A stretch of DNA of 64,000 nucleotides from NCBI GenBank assembly GCA_014526335.1, contig JACTAT010000059.1, forward strand, positions 1,350,271 through 1,414,270. Reading direction: 5' to 3'. The notes under the pieces were generated by a model. That model did no database searches and had not been told where the DNA came from. It was given only the letters and a program-made list of their open reading frames with translations. Shown here piece after piece: positions 1 to 11,412 of the stretch. How positions within the stretch are numbered: position 1 is the first letter of the stretch; every line of letters begins with the position of its first letter. Origin of the DNA: Chrysaora quinquecirrha. Taxonomy: Eukaryota; Cnidaria; Scyphozoa; Semaeostomeae; Pelagiidae. The translations under genes and the position numbers were made by a program.

Positions 1-62
1 TGTCGATTCTTGTTAGATTTTTTCTACAAATTTGAACTATCATTAAAATTATTCTTGTGTAG

Positions 63-3000
63 GTTTTGTGAAGAAGAAAACCAAGAAGAAGTTTCAAGTT
101 AAAGACGGAGATTCATCGAAGGCAAAGGTGAGGAGAAACTAAATTTGCTGTAAATTTCCGTATGTAAGACGGACCTTTGTAAAGCATTCAAAATTCATAA
201 AATTACGGAAACTTGGAAGGAAACCGCCTTCTTATCGATTTAATTAGTAAAGTTTAATATAAGTGTAGTAGTTAAAGTCCCCTCGTTTGATACTCTTCGG
301 CGTCAGAAATGGGCCGAAGTAATAAGCTTTGGTAGAATATAATCTCAAATGTGTATCGAAATTAGCCGATCAGAAAAACTGCTGATGGATCGGCACGTCC
401 TTGCAATTAAACAGGTTAAAATCTATTAAACTTCAGGCTGTCTCTTTGCAGTAAACAACAGATAACACAGTTGACTCTTGTTTTAAACCCTGGATAAAAA
501 ATCTGGTTTCTCTTTTGCGGGGACGCACTGAATTGTACAGCTAAACATATTAGCTCAAGGCCTCTCTTAACATGCTACCGATGGGGTGGGGGGATTTGCC
601 CCTGCTAATGACAAGCTTCCTTCAGTGTTTTTGACTGAATAATTTTACAGGATAACACATCAAACATAGACTCTCGCCAATCTTTGTGTTTACCAGTACT
701 CGATTCAACTACACAATAGTTTCCGTCTTTGTTTCTAGAAGTTTTCACTGTTCACGAATTCTACTTTAACAATGATTTAATTTTTCAGGTGTCTTGTGGT
801 CTTGCATCTACTGCTGCCAAGTGCATGAGTGAACTGTTGTTAAATTTAAACCATTTCAATTATCGGACGAACCTGATAGTCGCTGTAGTTTCAAGAATGC
901 ATCTTGATGGGGAGAAGAAAGAGGTTAGTTAGTTTATTTTTGTAGGTAAGCTTTTGTGATATATATATAAACACAATTAAATGATATAGATTTATGCACC
1001 AATTTTGTGGGTATGCTATACTGTATGTATAGTGGTGGATGTGGCTTCAATATGCTTTTGTCTTGAGTTGGGAGTCATTGACGTTTACAGTAACTCTTGA
1101 AGGGAAGACTGGCTCTTTTAAGAAGTAGTGTTGTAAAGGATACAAAGGCAAGAATTTCCAGGGCAGACAAAAGGACAATCAATGTTCGACTTAATTTTGC
1201 TACTTTAAATCTTGTGATACGGAGTAGTTGATTCAAAGACAGGTGCAGTTTTTGGTACACTAGAATTTGGAAAGGAGGTAACTGTCGAAGAAAAGTGAAG
1301 AATATGATGACATCTGACATCATAAACAAGTGATATTACCAAATGGACACATCGAGACTTTAAACACTCCATCAGGCAGATTATGAAGGGTGTGTTTGAT
1401 TTAAAGATATCGTACGTTACATTGTTTTATGTGATGGGTGCATTATTTTAACATATTTCAAATCAGAATATCAAATATCAAAATCTAAAAATCTTATCCA
1501 GTGCCTCAATTATTATACAGTAGCCCATCCCATATCTCCCGTTCAAGCTAATCAATATACTTTATTGGTTGTCCGATTTTCATGTTTAGTATTATCATTT
1601 CTTTATTCCCATGCTGCTTATTTTCGTAGATTGGAGATATTTTCATTGATACAATTAAGAATCTATTTAAAAATGATGAGATTGGTGATGTATCGATTGA
1701 GGTGAGTTGTTGTTCCTCCATATATTTACATATTTTTTAAAAAGGAAGAAAAGTCCCCCAGTTTTATTTACATGTTATTTTCATAATGATCAAGAGACTG
1801 GAAATTGTGACTTTCTGAAAACAAATGCTAGAGTTTGGACATAGCAAGGATGAAATCAAAAGAAAAGCAGTTGAAGGAGGCCTGGTGAACTGTTATTTGT
1901 TCTTTTGTTCAAGCTAAACTCAAACAAACATTTTTTTATTCACTGTCGGCCGAGAGAGTTAGTAATTTTTATTTGCTCGTTAATGAATCTCATTCATCCT
2001 TGCTGACAATCCTCTATTTTAATAAAATCCCTCAGAGCTTCGTAGCGATAAAGCAATACCTACTGTTTGGTAAAGTTCTAAAGTAAAGCGACTACTCTTA
2101 TTCAAATACCAGAAATTATGGCTTTGGCAAAAGATGAAAAATTGATTGTCAAACATTTGAAATGTTTTTAGCAATGTTTGAACGTTTTGCAGCGTCACCA
2201 ACTGTCGCTTGGCAGACAAATGTAAGCAAAATTTGTTTCTCTATATTTTTGAAAAAATCAAACACAAGCAACAAATGCTTGACATGTGAAGTGAAGGTGA
2301 ATTGGTGTATTGAGCGCCATTCGCTAGGATTTTAGTATTACGTTAACCGTTATCTATTCGACCCTGGCTGTGACGCTACCGTAGCTGGGGCTCGAAGCCC
2401 GACCTCGCTTAGACTTATTATCTTAAGCCCACTCTTTCGGAAACAGCTTGCAACAACTATAACAACATACAGCTGTTTCCTCAGAGTATTTGGAGCAGGA
2501 TGGTGGAGTGTGGAGGAGCGTAGACTGCGACGAATATAATAAGTCTAGACCTCGCTGAGCTTCTGACAAAATGAGCCAGCTGAATAAGACCACGAGGCCA
2601 CAGCAGCTTCAGGCGTTAATATTTATTCTCATCTTCCTTTTATTTTAGGCTCTGAAGGTGATCAGTCGCGTTATGAAAAGCAAAATCAGTCAAATAACAC
2701 CAGAGGTATTACATTTGTTATTTTTTATCTTTCGAAAGTTTATTAGGTTATCTCTTTATCTACTGACATGAGTGTTCATACAAGTTGTCTTTATGTTCAG
2801 GTGCTTGAGACTCTGCTTCATCTTAACATCAATTCGCAAATGGTAAAAGAAGCTGAAAGTAGAGAAACAAAGATCGAAAGGATCAGAAGAAGGAAAGAGG
2901 AAATCAGAAAAATGTCAAGAAATGAAAGAAAGGTAGAAAATACTTATAATAAGATTACTTTAGTACTACAAGACTTAATTTTGCAATAATAATAGTTATA

Positions 3001-6000
3001 ACGTTTCAATACTGACACTGAATACTGACTGACTGACTGACTGAGTGACTGAGTGACTGACTGACTGACTGACTGACTGACTGACTGACTGACTGACTGA
3101 CTGACTGACTGACTGACTGACTGACTGACTGACTGACTGACTGACTGACTGACTGACTGACTGACTGACTGACTGACTGACTGACTGACTGACTGACTGA
3201 CTGACTGACTGACTGACTGACTGACTGACTGACTGACTGACTGACTGACTGACTGACTGACTGACTAAGTAATTAACCGACTAAGTACCTAGAAGACTCT
3301 AATCTAGTCATAGAATAAGTAACGGTTTGGTAGGAACTGTAATTGTCACAAGTCTGATAAGCATTGTTCCTGTTTACTGTATTTTCTCGTGAAAAACTTT
3401 CAAATTTGAGCCTGAAGTTTTTCGTATTTTAGTTTTGATGATTACCTTGCAAAATAAATGACTAAGTCTCAAGGTAAAGATCGTAAGAGGGTTTTCTTGT
3501 CTTTATCAACAGAGAAAAAAGATGGAAACAAAATTGGATAAAGAGCTGCAAGAAACGGAGGCTGTTGAAAGTCGTCAAAAATTACAACGTTACGTGAGTA
3601 TTTGGCAACTTTAAGTAACTACCCTCTATGTGTAATTTTATTGATGATAATACAGTATCTATCACTGCCTTACACAATCCAACACCGAAAATGCATTAAA
3701 TGGCTCTAAGAAAATGAAACGATTGTCAACCCATCCAAATTTTAGACAATAGCTACTGGTAAGAAAGACAAAGATAAAGATGATTTCGAAATTGGTGCTA
3801 ATTTTAGCATAAAAGCAGACAGTAATGCTACAGTTGTTGGGGTGAATTGACAGAAAACTTTAAGTTTGATTCTTATGTTGATAAAATCTGACGTAAATCC
3901 ACTAAAACTTTTAGCAAAATATATGGATGATAAAGAAAAAACTCATTAATTTTTATACTATATCATTTTGATTTGCTCATTAATAGATGAAAAGGTTTAA
4001 AATATCAACACCAAAGCCCTGTCCATTAAAAAAATCAAAACCCTGCCCTAGTTGCATATTAACCTGTTGCATGTTTTTGAAACTATTCTCTGTTCTCTTT
4101 CATATTCATTTATAGCATGTTTCTGATTCTTTTTTAGCAAACGGATATCCTGAAAACATTATTTGTGATATACTTTCGAGTTTTGAAACAAGAGAAACGA
4201 ACAGCTCTATTAACTCCTGTGCTCAAAGGCTTGTCAAAATACGCCCATTTAATCAATGTAGACTTTTTCAGCGATCTAATGAAATCTTTGACAGCTCTGA
4301 TAAACTCAGGGGTGAGATGCTTTCATACATATTATTTAATTCCATCCATTGATTCAGTACTTGAAAAGTTCCATCTAGATCTGAGTACTGTTCTGGTTCA
4401 ACCGTTTGCCCTATTCCATCTTCTGTGTTCTGTCTATATTTCGTAGAAGCAGGACCATTATGTCAACCCAATACCTGTTTTTCAAAAGTGCATCTCGTAA
4501 CCTCTTCCAATCTTTCAATCTTTTATATTCATGTTATTTATCTTGCATCACTTGTAAAGGCGTAATTTCTTAAAAATTTTAGCCAGTCCAAGTTTTTCTT
4601 GATTTTTTGCTATTTTAGAAGAATACTTGAATACACTCAAAATCCAATATTATTATCGTTCATAAAAATCAGGGGTTTATAGGAGAACTGGTTTGTAATT
4701 AACTGTCTAATCTTGCCTTACAGGAGTTGTCATTAACAGAGTCCCTGAACTGCGTTTTAACTTCATTCAAAATACTTTCCGGTCAAGGTAAGTGGTACCC
4801 TTAAGACATTTGGTTTTTACTGCAGTTTTAGAATTTCTCTAGGATTCAAAAATTAAAACGTTATGTAGAATAGAATGAGAGATTGACCGTTTCTCGTAAA
4901 CTATTGAGGATTACGGTGAACCTTCAGACTTACGGATTGGCCAGTAGCTGCAGTAAGACAGTTGGTGTCAAGCAAGTATAGAAAGACGTGCAAGGCTTCT
5001 CTTTGATGATTTGCCTCTTTGAAGGAAACACATGATTTCCCATAGTGAGTTCTAATAGCAAACACTTGTGTTTAACTTTGTCTGACGAAATGAAATTTCA
5101 TTGCAGGAGAATCACTGAATATCGACCTGCATCATTTCTATTTGCATCTTTATAATTCTCTGGTAAACATTGGTGCAGGTAAGTTATACAGATTGTTTGT
5201 ATGTTTAATGCGTCAATTTTTTAGGGTTTATGCATTGCAGTTTATCAGGTAGCTTCTCATCTGCTGTCGCCCAGCATCTTGTGCCAAAGAAGTATATACT
5301 GGAGGGAATAGCTTGGTTATTTGTTTCCAATGTCGAATGATCGAAATCTGATGAGATTCGAACCCTTAAGCTTCCAGTTTTCAGCCAATTCCTTTGAAAG
5401 CCAAATCTGATTTTTTGCAAGATTTTCTGCCATACCCGCTACTTTTTATAATCGCAAATTTTATAAGAGACACGAGAGAGTGATTTGGGTCTAAAGTTCT
5501 TTAAAATTTGAGAAATACTTGAGTTAAGTGGAAGCAAAGTCTGCATAAGCGAATCACTTGCCCAGGAACGATCTTTCAATATGTTTTTGAGAAGATAAGA
5601 TTTGTGATCAGATAATGAGAAATCAGCCTAAATATAAAAAACATCCATATCTAGGCTTTTTATTCTTAAAACACAATACAGTACAACATAGAATAATAAT
5701 GATAAGGTACGAAGAGGCGGTCAGACCTAGCTACAAAACCCTGTTAAGCTAACTAGAGTTACTGTTCATGGATTATTACTAATTACTATAGCTTTTTTAA
5801 AAACTACTTGAATAAAAATCTATTAACTCCTTCGCATTTGTCATATTTTATTTCGAATTGTTTCACTCAAGTTCTTCTTCGAAGAATGCTTCATTCCTTC
5901 TAGTTAGCTGCATGGACAATGCAAATAGGCAGAAAAGATGACTTTCATTTGTTCTGTTTTAAGCTTCCTCTCATTAAACTTTGCAATATGTAAATTTTGA

Positions 6001-8363
6001 TGGTAAGCACTTTTCTTCAAGATTGCGATCCGGATGATTTGGATTTATGCACAGAGTGTTTAGATATCATGCTTTTAAAGCGTCGAAAACAGGTATCTAC
6101 CGCATTTATGAGCTTTTAGCCTATTTCTTGTAGTTACAACTTTAATTGTGGCTTTTTTCTGTAAAGGCCTTACAAAGCCTTTCCATGGATTCAATTCAAA
6201 CTGCAAAGATTGTTGATGGTATGACAAGTTGTAACGAATCGCAGCGTCGTAACAAATTTTCAAAGCAGTTTCTCACAACGAATACCTCTGTGGCCTTGAT
6301 TGGTCGTAACAAATTTTCAAAGCAGTTTCTCACTACGAATACCTCTGTGGCCTTGATTGGTCAGTCCGACAGATCAAACTGATTTGGTGAAAATTGTCGA
6401 GTTAAAATCAAAATCAAAACAGTTTCTTGAAAGCTCACTTCTCGGAGTAATATTCTAATGCTGTCATTTCTATCCACAGATTTCACTGAGAAGAATACTT
6501 GGATTTTTAAAGAGAATGGCAACAATTTCAATGCAGTTGGACTCTGAAAATCTTTTCGCATTTATGGACCTAATTAGAGGCGTTTTACAGGTTTGTCGCA
6601 AGATTTTTGTTGATTCAGTGCATAAGATAGCTATTCTCGATGATCACAAACTTAAGAACCAATACGGTGACCAAAAACATAGTGATAAAAATTATATTTC
6701 AAAGGACAATAGAGTAGCATTTTCTACGATAGATAGCAAAAAATTCCAAAAAACTTCTGTGACACTAAAGGACATTAAAGGACAGCTAGTGAACTATTGG
6801 AAGCTTTGCTGGAATTTCTCTCACTTGAAATTCCTTCTTAGTAGTAACAGTGTCTTTCTCTGAATTTTGATCACCTCAGAAAAAAATTTTCCACAAACTA
6901 AAAAGATAGCTAAAATAGATTTTCCTTTTGCCTTGCTAGCAAGTTCATTGCATTATTTTCTCTCCTAGCTCAATCAAAAATGTGATATTCTGCTTGATAA
7001 TGAAAGTATGGGACGTGGAGTTTTCCAGCCCGAGTTAGCTGATCCTGAACACTGTAATGCAGACAGCACAGCTTTATGGGAACTTTTACTTCTGTCAAAG
7101 CATTACTGTTTAGATACACGTGATTATGCGCAGCACCTTCTTAAAGGTGCACCTTCACAAGGACAAGGTGCTCTTCCAAAACGACTTATTCAGAGGTAGG
7201 CCTACACAATTAATGTCTGAGTTTTTCATCAGCATTGCCAGCTTTTTTTGTTGTATCTTTTAAAAAGAAAATGAAAATTACTGGAACTCCTAGCGACCTT
7301 GCGAGTGTTCACGTGAAGCTTCTAGTGAGTTTCCTTGCCAGTCTCCTCGTCCTCTTCTCGAATGATTCCCTCTTTGATGACTGTCGTGGCTGCCATGGTG
7401 GTATGATGGCGGTAGCGAGTCCCCATGGCAGTCTTCTTTTCCCCATGTTGCTTGTAGTTCCAGTAATTTTCCTTTTCTTTATTTCAATCCCTTTTGCTCC
7501 ATTTTATTTTTTTTTGTTTTGCTTCAATTTTGTTACTTTACTCTGCTTTGCTTTGCTTTTATTTTACTACACCGTAATTTTGTTTGAATTACATTTTACT
7601 GTAGCTCGCTCTGAGTTCCTTGGTTATTTATCTTAATCCATTTGTTTACTTAAGTATATTCAGTCTATTTTACTTTACTTACGTTTACTATAGTTTTCTT
7701 CAGTTTCCTTTACTTTACTGCAGTTTACATAAGTTTTCTTCACTGTAATTTTCGGGTTACTTTGGTTTGCTTTGGTTTATTTTGGTTTACTGGCTAGGGC
7801 TTGCTATGGTTTACTTTGGGTTGCTTTGGCTTTCTTTGGTTTGCTTTGGCTTACTTTGATTTACTTTTTTTTTGATTTGGTTTACTTTGGTTTAATTTTC
7901 TTTACTTTGGGTTACTTTGATTTACTTTGGGTTACTTTGATTTACTTTGGGTTACTTTGATTTACTTTGGGTTACTTTGATTTACTTTGGGTTACTTTGA
8001 TTTACTTTTGTTTGCTTTGGTTTACTTTGTTTACTTTTGTTTAATTTGGTTTTCTGTTAATTTTAATTTACTTTCGTTTTCTTTAGATTGCTTTTTAAAG
8101 TTGCTAAAAGATGTTAAATGCGCTTTTTCATTCTTAGAGTTATGATACATTATTTTATTTTCAGAAAAAGTTACGATCGTACAGAGAATCTACCATTAGA
8201 ATATTATTTCCCTGCCAACATTCCATCTTCGAAAGGAGGGAAAAATACAAAATTTGCTGTTAACAAATGGAACGATTCTTGTTTAAAAGATCAGATTGAA
8301 GAAATGAGTTCTTTAACACTGAGTTACAATTTAGATTATGCAACATTTATTGGAATCAGCTAG
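63..8363 (+). CDS. NOC3L: NOC3L, nucleolar complex protein 3 (3' part of gene)
   Basis: This is the Noc3p family protein, a nucleolar factor for 60S ribosomal subunit maturation that is also linked to replication licensing. Exons read in one consistent phase: 63-127, 789-923, 1630-1701, 2649-2705, 2801-2932, 3513-3593, 4138-4311, 4724-4787, 5107-5178, 6022-6092, 6480-6590, 6969-7195 and 8165-8363 (TAG). Diagnostic segments are KYAHLINVDFFSDLM, MLLKRRKQ, a PELADPEHCNADSTALWEL block and LLKGAPSQGQGAL, all in the family order. The basic segment KIERIRRRKEEIRKMSRNER corresponds to the lysine/arginine-rich linker before the C-terminal half. The N-terminal third lies outside the window. The first exon (63-127, lysine-rich) is less certain because only phase and position support it. 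Introns carry a SINE with a nested MITE, a GACT array and a 20-bp minisatellite. Confidence 0.93.
2291..2612 (-). mobile_element. tRNA-derived SINE copy 1, interrupted by a 138-bp insertion
   Basis: In an intron of NOC3L. It shares the GTGAAGGTGAA..GGTGT edge, the central GGCTCGAAGCCC-like B-box complement and the CCACGAGGCCACAGCA end with copies at 11599, 25440, 42438, 43513, 53177 and 57036. Pol III boxes read on the minus strand. The copy is split at 2409/2548 by a terminal-inverted-repeat element. Confidence 0.75.
2410..2547. mobile_element. 138-bp MITE with 12-bp perfect terminal inverted repeats
   Basis: The ends are TAGACTTATTAT (2410-2421) and ATAATAAGTCTA (2536-2547), exact reverse complements. 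The 9-bp direct repeat GACCTCGCT flanks it at 2401-2409 and 2548-2556, and joining the flanks restores the host SINE. An inner 10-bp inverted repeat, GGAAACAGCT (2439-2448) with AGCTGTTTCC (2471-2480), makes it foldback-like. It has no coding capacity, so it is non-autonomous. A 9-bp duplication suggests a Mutator-like (MULE) mobiliser; this is inference. Confidence 0.85.
3025..3266. repeat. (GACT)n microsatellite
   Basis: About 240 bp of almost perfect tetranucleotide repeat with two GAGT interruptions near the left end, in a NOC3L intron between exons ending 2932 and starting 3513. Confidence 0.97.
6248..6361. repeat. 57-bp direct tandem duplication
   Basis: Two nearly identical 57-bp units beginning CGTAACAAATTTTCAAAGCA (6248 and 6305) in a NOC3L intron. 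They differ at one visible position, so the duplication is recent. Confidence 0.9.
7750..8060. repeat. TTTACTTTGG-type minisatellite, 20-bp period core
   Basis: The last NOC3L intron holds a low-complexity T/G-rich tract. From about 7912 to 8005 it is a regular 20-bp repeat of GGTTACTTTGATTTACTTTG. The open frame across it is compositional, not a gene. Confidence 0.85.
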
Positions 8364-11300
8364 TTTTTATGTCATATATCTAGGATTTTTCTGGAAAAAA
8401 GGCTCACTGCATCGTATAAGGAACATAAGTATAATTCCTTGTACATCTTTCATTGATGTAAAATCTTTTTCATTCTAGTATGGTATATCTGATTTGAAAT
8501 GTTTTGTAACAAACCATTGATAGAGAATGAACATCGTTATTTCTTTTGTTTCTACTCTTACTCTTACTCTTATTCTTAATCTTTATTTCTAATCATTCAG
8601 TATTTTTCCATCAAGTGTTCAGTTACATATTCAACGTTGAGCCTTGTCATGTGTTAGTACAAGTCTTATCATTAGTGTTCAGTAGTTTGTATTATCGAGA
8701 CTTAATGCTACAAAGAAGTTCCTTCATCATAGGACTTCTTAGTATTTCAAAGAAAGTTTTGCCACTTCATGATAGCTCTTTTTGCTTCTAAGTACTTCAG
8801 GGATGTTTTCTGCACTTATTGATACGTCGTGGTATTCTTGAATTTTAGTTAGAAACACTTATATTGTTATTTTATGAAACCCCTCACAGTAGCTAACTCT
8901 TAAACGCATCTGTGATTCTCATTACTTCACAGCCTTTGTCGGTGCTCCTTGATATCTCATTGCATCTTCTTACTTACTTAGACTTGCAACGAGATGTCTC
9001 CACCCTCCACCAATGTCTCTGGTTGTTTTCTCTGTTTCATCCGAATTCTTCCTCCCCCATCAATCACTAATCTGATATCTTTGATGAAGTTTCAGCTCCT
9101 TGTTCTGCTGGTCTGCCTCTTTCCATCTGCTTGGGTCATCCCATCCATGAGCGTCTGCAAATGTTCTTCTTCTGGTCACAATCTTCTCATAATTTCCATG
9201 TTAGAGTCACAAAGGCGGACTGGGAGCGAATTTCAAGGGTTGCTATTTCCAGTAAAAGGGATCTGTTTTACTATAGCAAATTTTTTTGTTAGTTGCTTCT
9301 GGCGAACACCTCTACAAAAAATTAATTCAAGGCAAGGGCTACTGTTCATGTAAAATACTTCCTTTCTTATTTTGGATACTTCGATGGCAAAATCGTCTTC
9401 GTTTTATACACATGTTCGCATTTCTATATTTTCTTGCTTCCATATTTTCTTGCGCATAAGCTGATTATCTTTTCATTTTAACTTCTTTCCAATTATCTGC
9501 ATTGAGAAACAATTTATGTTATTTTCAACTGTTATTAGACTGAGTGAAAGTGAAGCCAATCCAAATCTCTTCGAAATCCCAAGAAATCGAAGAGATTTGC
9601 TCAAAAACATCAGAAACAGTTTGTTAAAGACCCTCTTAAAAGAAGGCCAGGGCTGCAATCGCAACCTAGCATCCCTGCCAGACCGCCCTGAACTGCAATA
9701 TTTCGATGTCATCTAGATAATTTTTCTAATGCAATTTCTATAGAATGCGTCTCTGGGTTATCAGTTATGTACTTCTTAGCGATTCATAAAACACTGCACC
9801 GTTGCCCGATGGGCTAATACAGTACATATCTCTCTATATGAATTTCGGGTACTGGGGATTTGCTACTGCCAATGCGGAAGGGTCGTTGCTTGCAATTTGA
9901 TGTGAAGAATGTTGTTTACAGGTAATATCCACTTTGGTGAAAGGAACGCTAACGCCCAAACGGTATGGAATTCCTATTCTTACAGAAGGAGCATCGCCGA
10001 TTTTTGCATTTTGCGTAAGCAAAGGTGTTTGTGCTGAATCTCAAAATCTTGGTAAAAGGGGACGTTTCTTCACGGTGTGGCAGGCACTGCATCCAACGGC
10101 ACTTTTTGGGTTACCTTATACTTTGACTGTTCCTGATACAGCTTTTTATAGTTCTTGCCTGGTATACTTGGAATCCTAAAATTACTTCTTGGAATGTCAG
10201 TACTTGTATGTGCATGGTGATTAAAATTTTTTGGCATTACTCTGCTATATTTTAAAATATATATTTTAATTTTCACTGCTAGGTATTTCTGGCCATTTAC
10301 TGCTTCAACCTTCAAGGCATGAATGTCCAATGGGAACGTAACGTCCGCAACCCTATTCTGTGACGCAACCTTCGGCGTTGAATTGAATCAATTCATTGCA
10401 GGTGTTACTCATAACATTCAGCATACATCAAGTACTTTCCGGATGACCTCCAAGCATAGAGACCCTGAAACAAAGTTGGGTTGTGAAAGAGTCATGTCGC
10501 AAGAGTTATGATGTGAGGGTTAATGAGAAAAGGAATTATTTCACCTGATGCTACCCAGATGATGCGAGAAAGATTGTTTATTACTGAGGTATTATTGCAT
10601 TCATTTGAGAAGTTTATGATTTGTTACTGCTCCGGACGCCTTTGGTCACGCACTGTGCAGTTAGGCCGCTCGGCCTGGTGCTCCTCCGTCCTCCGTCCTG
10701 CCCTTTGCCCTGACACTTTGCGTATGCAACTTCCCATTCACGTCAAATTCCAAGCACCAAGCACCAAAAGCCATCAATTTTGCTCATCGTAAATGGTCAT
10801 TAAGACGGCTTTATATATATTCTGATGTCATCAAATCAGTTACTCTGTTTTGTTGCTGTCTTGGCTTGTATCCTAACAGGAAAAAGAGATGGTCTATCAG
10901 TTTTTCTGTCTGGGCTTTATGTCTTGTTAGGTGTCAAGTCAGGTCATTGTTTTGCCTGCCATAATAAATAGTTACTACCAAATTACTATCACCTTTTTTT
11001 GCAAATAAGAGTGCAGGTACCTTGATAAAATGTAGTTGTATTCCCCACAGAATTAGCTACACTCAGCTGTAAAATCTAATAAAAAAGAATAGTAGCCTAT
11101 ACCTTTTTGGTAAACGTATTGAAATTTTCCAAAATCACAAGGTATTGAGTTTTTGATGCAATTATTGTACAAAGCATCCAAAACTTATTCTAGGTACAAA
11201 TTTTCGCTGTCATAGCGCTTGTGTTCTTAATTTTTCGAGCATTTGAAAGTTTCTGATTTTGTAAAGGCTTTGACTGCAAAAAATGAATTTTATGAAACTT

Positions 11301-11412
11301 TTTTTGCCCTTTTATGCCCTTCCCTTGGCTATACCACTGCATATTTCTCATAATTGCAGTATTTTTCTTTAGTTAAAAAAATCTTTTTCCATTTGTCATT
11401 CAAGGTTTGATT
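8364..11412. other. Intergenic, NOC3L to CUB gene
   Basis: About 3 kb without a gene I can support. An open frame at about 9537-9716 is somewhat richer in G+C than its surroundings, follows an AG and ends in TAG, but it resembles nothing I recognise and could be a repeat remnant. It contains a 13-bp perfect inverted repeat (9562-9574 with 9587-9599, 12-nt loop). The rest is AT-rich sequence with short chance frames. Confidence 0.6.

Noticed and set aside
5330..5370. B-box-like GGGTTCGAATCTC on the minus strand in a NOC3L intron
   Set aside because: No partner A box at tRNA spacing and no similarity to the SINE copies; could be chance.
6142..6210. Possible extra NOC3L exon reading ALQSLSMDSIQTAKIVDG
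   Set aside because: The exons ending 6092 and starting 6480 join in phase and give the family sequence KRRKQ followed by ISLRRILGFLKRM without it.
7235..7636. 133-residue hydrophobic open frame in the last NOC3L intron
   Set aside because: T-rich low-complexity sequence; hydrophobicity follows from composition, and the NOC3L exons on both sides join without it.
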